Shown here: positions 60,791 to 64,000 of the stretch, piece by piece | How the letters are laid out: every line of letters begins with the position of its first letter | Numbering within the stretch: position 1 is the stretch's first letter | Origin: Isoptericola halalbus | GTDB lineage: Bacteria; Actinomycetota; Actinomycetes; Actinomycetales; Cellulomonadaceae | Length of the DNA: 64,000 nt | Reading direction: 5' to 3' | Assembly: GCA_009663185.1 (NCBI GenBank) | Contig: VJZX01000009.1 | Coordinates: 48,451-112,450 of the forward strand | Made by a program: the position numbers and the translations under genes | The notes under the pieces: generated by a model | Told to the model about the DNA's origin: nothing | Database searches by the model: none | What the model saw: only the letters and a program-made list of their open reading frames with translations

Positions 60791-60988
60791 ATGAGCGAGG
60801 AGAGCACCGAGCGTCAGTACTGGTACAACACCAAGACCGGTGAGGTCGAGGAGGGGCACCGGTCGAGGTGGACGAACCTGATGGGCCCCTACCCGACGCG
60901 CGAGGCTGCCGAGCATGCGCTCGAGCAGGCGCGGCGCCGCAACGACGCGTGGGAGGACGAGGACGCCGACTGGCGCGGGCGCGACTGA
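60791..60988 (+). CDS. Small conserved protein, SPOR-like
   Basis: A 65-residue protein ([41 protein letters not shown]). The [13 protein letters not shown] motif recurs in actinobacteria in small proteins annotated as SPOR-domain or hypothetical. Highly charged C-terminus. It lies convergent with panB and divergent from ppgK. Confidence 0.85.
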   Translation: MSEESTERQYWYNTKTGEVEEGHRSRWTNLMGPYPTREAAEHALEQARRRNDAWEDEDADWRGRD

Positions 60989-61004
60989 GCTCACCCGCAC
61001 GGCC

Positions 61005-61020
61005 GACCCGGGATCGGGTC
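61005..61020. terminator. Short hairpin between convergent genes
   Basis: GACCCG-GGAT-CGGGTC, a 6-bp stem overlapping the last two bases of the panB stop codon. A weak bidirectional terminator. Confidence 0.4.
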
Positions 61021-61855
61021 AGCGTTCGAACGACGTCCCGGCGTCCGGGAACGCCCCGGAGCGGACCTCGTCCGCGTAGTCCTCCGCGGCCTGCTGGAGC
61101 ACGCGACCCAGCTCGGCGTAGCGGCGCGCGAAACGCGGCGACCAGTCCGTCATCCCCGCCATGTCGGTCCACACCAGGACCTGGCCGTCGGTGGCCGCTC
61201 CGGCACCGATGCCGATGGTCGGGATGCGCACCTCCTCGGTCACGCGCGCCGCGAGCTCGAGGGGCACCATCTCGAGCACGACCGCGATCGCGCCCGCGTC
61301 CTGCACCGCGACGGCGTCCTCGGTCAGCGTCGCCGCGGCGTCGTCGCCGCGACCCTGCACCCGCGGGCCGCCGAGCGCGTTCTCCGACTGCGGCGTGTAC
61401 CCCAGGTGCCCGACGACGGGGATGCCGGCGTCGGTCAGCGCCCGGATCTGCGCGGCGCTGCGACGACCGCCCTCGAGCTTGACGCCCGCCGCGCCCGTGG
61501 ACTTCATGACCCGGACGGCGGTCGCGAGCGCCTGCTCGGGGCCTGCCTCGTACGAGCCGAACGGCAGGTCGACGATCACGAGGGCCCGCTGCGCGGCGCC
61601 GGCCACGGCCCGGGCTGCGGGGATCATGTCGTCGACCGTCACGGGCAGGGTCGTGGTGTGGCCGTGCATCACGTTCCCGATCGAGTCGCCCACGAGCAGG
61701 ACGTCGATCCCCGCGGCGTCGAAGATCCGCGCGGTGACGGCATCGTACGCGGTCAGCATCGTGATCTTCTCGCCGCGGGCCTTCGCCTCGGCGAGGTGGT
61801 GGACCCGGACCCGCTTCGGGCGCGCGGCGGGCTCGGGAGCAGCGTGCGCGGACAT
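61019..61855 (-). CDS. panB: 3-methyl-2-oxobutanoate hydroxymethyltransferase
   Basis: First step of pantothenate synthesis: transfers a hydroxymethyl group from methylene-tetrahydrofolate to 2-oxoisovalerate. The 278-residue TIM barrel has the metal-binding GDSIGNVMHG, DLPFGSYE, GVKLEGG, GHLGYTPQS and GIGAGAATDGQ motifs. ATG 61855. It is read alone and divergently from glnA2. Confidence 0.96.
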   Translation of the reverse strand: MSAHAAPEPAARPKRVRVHHLAEAKARGEKITMLTAYDAVTARIFDAAGIDVLLVGDSIGNVMHGHTTTLPVTVDDMIPAARAVAGAAQRALVIVDLPFGSYEAGPEQALATAVRVMKSTGAAGVKLEGGRRSAAQIRALTDAGIPVVGHLGYTPQSENALGGPRVQGRGDDAAATLTEDAVAVQDAGAIAVVLEMVPLELAARVTEEVRIPTIGIGAGAATDGQVLVWTDMAGMTDWSPRFARRYAELGRVLQQAAEDYADEVRSGAFPDAGTSFER

Positions 61856-61950
61856 GCCCGAAGCCTACGTGGTCGACGCCTCCACCAGCGCCTCCTCGCC
61901 ACACCCGCACTTGTCACCCGTCGGTAACAGACATCAGGCAGGATGGCCCC

Positions 61951-63288
61951 ATGGACAGGCAGCAGGAGTTCGTGCTCCGCACGGTCGAGGAGCGCGACAT
62001 CCGCTTCATCCGGCTCTGGTTCACCGACGTGCTGGGCATGCTCAAATCGGTCGCGGTCGCGCCGGCCGAGCTCGAGCAGGCGTTCGGCGAGGGCATCGGG
62101 TTCGACGGCAGCGCGATCGAGGGCCTGACGCGCGTCTACGAGGCGGACATGATCGCCCGCCCCGACCCGACCACGTTCCAGGTCCTGCCGTGGCGCGGAG
62201 AGCGGCACGGCACGGGCCGCATGTTCTGCGACATCCTGACGCCCGACGGCGAGCCCTCGCTCGCGGACTCGCGCAACGTCCTCAAGCGTGCGCTGGCCAA
62301 GGCCAGCGACAAGGGCTTCACGTTCTACACGCACCCCGAGGTCGAGTTCTACCTCTTCAACCAGGTCGCCTCTCCGAACGAGCCGCTCGTCCCCGTCGAC
62401 CGCGGCGGGTACTTCGACCACCTGGCGCGGGGCAGCACGCACGACTTCCGGCGTGCCGCGATCACGATGCTCGAGTCGATGGGCATCTCGGTCGAGTTCT
62501 CCCACCACGAGGCCGGCCCGGGTCAGAACGAGATCGACCTGCGCTACGCGGACGCACTGACCACCGCGGACAACCTCATGACGTTCCGCACGGTCGTCAA
62601 GGAGGTCGCGCTCGAGCAGGGCGTGTTCGCGTCGTTCATGCCCAAGCCGCTCGCCGACGAGCCGGGTTCCGGCATGCACACCCACATGTCCCTCTTCGAG
62701 GGCGACCGCAACGCCTTCCACGAGCCCGGTGCGCAGTTCGAGCTGTCGAAGACGGCGCGGCAGTTCATCGCCGGCCTGCTCGTGCACGCGGCCGAGATCA
62801 CGGCCATCACCAACCAGTACGTCAACTCGTACAAGCGCCTCTGGGGCGGCGCCGAGGCACCGAGCTACATCTGCTGGGGTCACAACAACCGGTCCGCGCT
62901 CGTGCGCGTGCCCATGTACAAGCCGGGCAAGGGCAACTCGTCGCGCATCGAGTACCGGGCCATCGACTCGGCGGCCAACCCGTACCTGGCGTTCGCCGTC
63001 ATGCTCGCAGCGGGCCTCAAGGGCATCGAGGAGGCCTACGAGCTGCCCGAGCAGACCGAGGACGACGTCTGGGAGCTCACCGACGCCGAGCGCCGCGCCG
63101 TCGGGATCGCGCCGCTGCCGCAGTCCCTGGCCGAGGCGATCGAGCTCATGGAGTCCTCCGAGCTCGTCGCCGAGACGCTCGGCGAGCACGTGTTCCGGTA
63201 CGTCCTGAAGAACAAGCGCCAGGAGTGGGACGCCTACCGCTCCCAGGTCACGCCATACGAGCTGAACCGCTTCCTCCAGGTGCTCTGA
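61951..63288 (+). CDS. glnA2: Glutamine synthetase, GlnA2 type
   Basis: A class I glutamine synthetase-fold protein of 445 residues with the metal and ATP-binding motifs (FDGSAIEG, PEVEFYLF, GPGQNEIDLRYA, GSGMHTHMS, NNRSALVRVP, RIEYRAID). It matches mycobacterial GlnA2 (Rv2222c type) rather than GlnA1: the region where GlnA1 has the adenylylated NLYDLPPEE reads YELPEQTEDDVWELT. Actinobacterial GlnA2/3/4 relatives act as gamma-glutamylpolyamine or related ligases in some species, so the true substrate needs care. ATG 61951 is preceded by AGGCAGG. It is followed by glnE, the conserved order. Confidence 0.93.
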   Translation: MDRQQEFVLRTVEERDIRFIRLWFTDVLGMLKSVAVAPAELEQAFGEGIGFDGSAIEGLTRVYEADMIARPDPTTFQVLPWRGERHGTGRMFCDILTPDGEPSLADSRNVLKRALAKASDKGFTFYTHPEVEFYLFNQVASPNEPLVPVDRGGYFDHLARGSTHDFRRAAITMLESMGISVEFSHHEAGPGQNEIDLRYADALTTADNLMTFRTVVKEVALEQGVFASFMPKPLADEPGSGMHTHMSLFEGDRNAFHEPGAQFELSKTARQFIAGLLVHAAEITAITNQYVNSYKRLWGGAEAPSYICWGHNNRSALVRVPMYKPGKGNSSRIEYRAIDSAANPYLAFAVMLAAGLKGIEEAYELPEQTEDDVWELTDAERRAVGIAPLPQSLAEAIELMESSELVAETLGEHVFRYVLKNKRQEWDAYRSQVTPYELNRFLQVL

Positions 63289-63315
63289 GCCCCGGGCGGC
63301 CGGACGGCGGACGCC

Positions 63316-63340
63316 CCCCGACCGGCGCGAGCGGTCGGGG
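63316..63340 (+). terminator. Hairpin between glnA2 and glnE
   Basis: CCCCGACCG (63316-63324) pairs with CGGTCGGGG (63332-63340), 7-base loop, followed by TTAGGGTC. It may attenuate read-through into glnE. Confidence 0.65.
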
Positions 63341-63353
63341 TTAGGGTCGAGTG

Positions 63354-64000
63354 GTGAGCGCGACGACGTCCGGGACCGGTAGACGCGAGACACCCGCAGG
63401 GCGGCTGCTGCGTGCAGGCTTCGCCGACCTCACGCGATCGGCCGACCTGTGGGCCGACGCCGCGCTGCAGGGCTGCCTTCCCGCCGACGGCGACGGCGTC
63501 CTGCGCGCCCTCGGCGACACCGCCGACCCCGACCTCGCGCTGCTCCAGCTGGCCCGGCTCGCCTGCGTGCCCGACGCCGCCCCGCGCGTCACGCCACTGC
63601 TCGCTGCGCCGGTCGGCTCGCCCGAGGCGGCGACCCGCACACGGCTGCTCGCGGTGCTCGGAGCCTCGGCGGCTCTGGGCGACGAGATCGTGCGACGGCC
63701 CGAGCTGCTCGACGTCCTCGCCGACGGCGACCGCGGCGTCGGCGCCGACCCGGGGCACGTGCGCGCCGAGCTCCTGCGGGCCGTCGGCGCCGACCCGGGG
63801 GCGGCCGTCCCGGTCGCGGCGTCGGCACCCGGGCCGGGCGAGGCAACGGGGTGGCCCGACGCCGCCGCACGCACGACGACGGACGCCCTGCGCCGCGCCT
63901 ACCGCGCGCGGCTGCTGCGCATCGCGGCGACCGACCTGACCAGCCCCGACCCGCTCGGCCAGCTGCCCGGCGTGGCGGGGTCGCTCGCGGACCTGGCGGC
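63354..64000 (+). CDS. glnE: Bifunctional glutamine-synthetase adenylyltransferase/deadenylylase, N-terminal part
   Basis: The frame from GTG 63354 stays open to the window end (216 residues seen) and encodes VSATTSGTGRRETPAGRLLR, then GFADLTRSADLWADA, DLALLQLARL and LGASAALGDEIVRRPELLDVL. This matches the N-terminus of actinobacterial GlnE, in which ...LGDHLxRHPE... is conserved. The position behind glnA2 agrees. GTG 63351 is an alternative start. GlnE adds or removes AMP on GlnA1. The catalytic nucleotidyltransferase motifs lie beyond the window. Confidence 0.9.
   Translation, partial: MSATTSGTGRRETPAGRLLRAGFADLTRSADLWADAALQGCLPADGDGVLRALGDTADPDLALLQLARLACVPDAAPRVTPLLAAPVGSPEAATRTRLLAVLGASAALGDEIVRRPELLDVLADGDRGVGADPGHVRAELLRAVGADPGAAVPVAASAPGPGEATGWPDAAARTTTDALRRAYRARLLRIAATDLTSPDPLGQLPGVAGSLADLA

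Overview
The window is high-GC DNA (roughly 70 percent or more) with the gene content and order of a Gram-positive actinobacterium. A cellulomonad-type member of the Micrococcales (Cellulomonas, Isoptericola or similar) fits best. Supporting markers are a FasR-fabD-fabH-acpP-fabF cluster, a homodimeric-type aceE, DUF3052, DUF3145, polyphosphate glucokinase, the bifunctional RNase H/acid phosphatase and a glnA2-glnE pair. The genus is my inference; no rRNA is present.

Layout. 1-4.7 kb: the 3' part of dnaG, a DHA2-type drug exporter, and a DUF6153/DUF305 pair. 4.7-14.1 kb: a carbohydrate locus with a secreted clan GH-A glycosidase, a LacI-family repressor, a GH36 alpha-galactosidase and an ABC sugar importer (lipoprotein plus two permeases, no ATPase). 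Near-identical LacI-type operators sit beside the start of each of the first three genes. 14.1-18.1 kb: a divergent MarR pair with a duplicated palindrome between them, decayed VOC and PNPOx-like genes, and a PucR regulator with an HSL-type esterase. 18.3-21.5 kb: tRNA-Asn, small conserved genes, tRNA-Met, def and DUF3145. 21.5-30.1 kb: the fatty-acid synthase cluster with its regulator, a small repeat-like protein gene, a long inverted-repeat element and aceE. 30.4-32 kb: DUF3052, a peroxiredoxin, tRNA-Val and a frameshifted tail of a sugar-binding lipoprotein.

31.97-42.1 kb, minus strand: the most notable region. Eight tightly packed genes encode, in transcription order, a cellulose-synthase-like glycosyltransferase with a C-terminal PilZ domain, a membrane MCP, CheW, a CheA-REC hybrid kinase, CheB, CheR with TPR-like repeats, a second CheW, and a REC-GGDEF diguanylate cyclase. 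This is the component set of the Pseudomonas Wsp surface-sensing pathway, with a c-di-GMP-responsive polysaccharide synthase added to the operon. A stimulus-to-polymer circuit appears to be encoded in one unit: MCP, then CheA, then phosphorylated GGDEF protein, then c-di-GMP, then PilZ glycosyltransferase. CheR and CheB would provide adaptation. No flagellar genes or stand-alone CheY are present in the window.

42.3-64 kb: a small secreted protein, a flavin monooxygenase next to a LuxR regulator, a PolA-like polymerase, a sugar porter, then housekeeping genes: Nif3-like, zinc-ribbon protein, RNase H/phosphatase, TfoX-like, YaaA, a tautomerase-like protein, RNase P RNA, a secreted LVIVD/PA-domain protein, a GNAT protein, an EF-G-like GTPase, STAS, ppgK, panB, glnA2 and the 5' part of glnE. 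dnaG and glnE are cut by the window edges. I saw no insertion sequence, integrase, prophage, CRISPR array or rRNA. Functions are assigned from recognised motifs and family knowledge; no database search was run.
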